From UBA5536 sp964592595 (GTDB lineage: Bacteria > Bacteroidota > Bacteroidia > Bacteroidales > F082), in the NCBI GenBank assembly GCA_964592595.1, contig CAZQFH010000018.1:1-64000 (forward strand): a stretch of 64,000 nucleotides of DNA, given 5' to 3'. Every line of letters starts with the position of its first letter. The first letter of the stretch is position 1. The notes under the pieces are model-generated. The model ran no database searches. It saw only the letters and a list, made by a program, of their open reading frames with translations, and was not told the origin of the DNA. The position numbers were made by a program, and so were the translations under genes. Below are positions 63,034 to 64,000 of this stretch, in pieces.

Positions 63034-64000
63034 TCAATTTTAGGCGACTCTATCTTTCTGTCTTTGCGATATGACCAAATATTTACACCTATAGCCATAG
63101 TCAAAGAAATAAGTGCCATAGTAAAAGTGGTTATCAATCCAAATTGTTCATAAAATACAACGCCGATTGTTGGTGCAAAAAGTGCTCTGAATCCTGTTAG
63201 AAATAAATGCACAGACTGATACGTGCCGGCTTCTTCAGCCGAGCAAAAATAAGCTGAGCCAATATTCCAAAGTAGCACCATTGTAGCTGCAAACACACCG
63301 TGTGCTAGTATATACAGAATCAAAACGTAATACAATTTGATCCCAAAAACTTCATCGTACACAGGAAACCAAACTGTTAGCATTAAAAAGAAAATATACA
63401 GCAAAATGGAGCTATACGTCACCACCGAAAATTTCCGGGGATCCAGATTTCCCAAAAGCCCACCAAAATAGGGTAATAATATGATAGCTAATATATTATA
63501 TGCATTTTTGTAAAATGCGACACTGGTATAATTTAGGTCGAGTCCTTCATAAAAGAAGATAGCAATTACGGTTACCGAAACCATAAATGAGAAGCCATAA
63601 AACATAAATCCAATTTCGAAGTGCCTGTAGGGTTGATTACGCTTTAAAATCTGAACCATATCAAGTGATGAAGCCTTCACCGATTCCCAAAAGCTCTGTT
63701 TGAATTGAATAATCTTTTCTTTAAAAGAAATCGTCGAAAGCAGCCACAAACCAATCATACTCAACAAGCCGGCCAATGGCAGGCTCCATTTGAAGATATA
63801 ATAGTTTTGATCAAGCAAGGCACCATATACAAATGTGATTACCAACATGATAATTTTGTTCAGGGAAGTAGCGTAACTGTATAGTTTGCCAAAATGATGA
63901 TGCTCGTAATTGTTTTTAAGCAGCAGGTTAATGGTAGGATTAATCACCAAAGCACCAAGGTAATAGATAAGGAAAATTGCAAGAAAGACATAATGATAAA
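63030..64000 (-). CDS. MFS transporter, N-terminus outside window
   Basis: The frame is open to the right edge, so the 5' end is missing; 323 codons are visible, with eight or nine membrane helices. Hydrophobic segments such as IIMLVITFVYGALLDQN, YVLILYILAHGVFAATMVLL and FTMALISLTMAIGVNIW fit a nucleotide- or sugar-type major facilitator; an internal TTG at 63948 is not the start because the helix before it continues. The motif CSAEEAGTYQSVHLFLTGFR suits the MFS C-terminal half. Substrate unknown. Confidence 0.8.
   Translation of the reverse strand, partial: YHYVFLAIFLIYYLGALVINPTINLLLKNNYEHHHFGKLYSYATSLNKIIMLVITFVYGALLDQNYYIFKWSLPLAGLLSMIGLWLLSTISFKEKIIQFKQSFWESVKASSLDMVQILKRNQPYRHFEIGFMFYGFSFMVSVTVIAIFFYEGLDLNYTSVAFYKNAYNILAIILLPYFGGLLGNLDPRKFSVVTYSSILLYIFFLMLTVWFPVYDEVFGIKLYYVLILYILAHGVFAATMVLLWNIGSAYFCSAEEAGTYQSVHLFLTGFRALFAPTIGVVFYEQFGLITTFTMALISLTMAIGVNIWSYRKDRKIESPKID

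Overview
The window looks like one chromosomal stretch (two 100-base N gaps) from a Bacteroidota bacterium, most likely in the wider Bacteroidales/Marinilabiliales (order is a guess). The support is: type A type-IX-secretion (T9SS) sorting tails on two secreted proteins; Bacteroidota-restricted families (DUF4199, DUF4831, DUF3127, type III glutamine synthetase, TPR-LuxR regulators); starts preceded by A-rich leaders rather than Shine-Dalgarno sites; and TAnnTTTG -7 promoter elements. HypF, a nickel-type permease and Rex suggest anaerobic or microaerobic redox life. Kdo and heptose genes show a Gram-negative envelope with LPS.

Layout. 1-6.3 kb, minus strand: a large GLUG/InlB-repeat/YDG surface protein running off the left edge, and two tandem paralogs with a formylglycine-generating-enzyme-like (C-type-lectin-type) fold. 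Their last ~30 codons differ in the pattern expected of variable regions of a diversity-generating retroelement; no reverse transcriptase or template repeat was found here. 6.7-9.2 kb: a TPR-LuxR regulator, a long hairpin repeat and a decayed IS256-type transposase. 9.2-18.7 kb: an envelope cluster with a beta-barrel protein, a lipoprotein carrying seven InlB-type repeats and an ice-binding-type (DUF3494) domain, an OmpA/beta-barrel protein, a small membrane peptide, a CHRD-like lipoprotein and a hybrid histidine kinase. 18.9-23.9 kb: Mla-type lipid ABC transporter, mnmE, sucD. 24-28.6 kb: tRNA-Pro, tRNA-Ser and tRNA-Lys, two assembly gaps flanked by tandem tRNA-like copies, a phosphoesterase, an alkaline phosphatase and a DUF2271 T9SS protein. 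28.7-34.9 kb: Sua5, SRP RNA, two DUF4199 proteins, a sugar-transfer operon and small proteins.

35.2-48.2 kb: gmhA-gmhB-symporter-glnN, DUF4831, kdsA, an EamA transporter, an OB-fold DUF3127 protein, msrA, a TPR protein and gyrA. 48.4-64 kb: clpC, hypF with a NicO-type transporter, a beta-barrel protein and rex, an SDR, a class III aminotransferase, a T9SS-exported peptidylarginine-deiminase-like enzyme, aat, a nucleoside deaminase, a sirtuin, a serine hydrolase and a partial MFS transporter.

Most of the window is core housekeeping. The accessory interest lies in the first 18 kb (surface display, possible targeted hypervariation, ice-binding-type lipoprotein), in the odd tRNA-like repeats at both gaps, and in the secreted deiminase.
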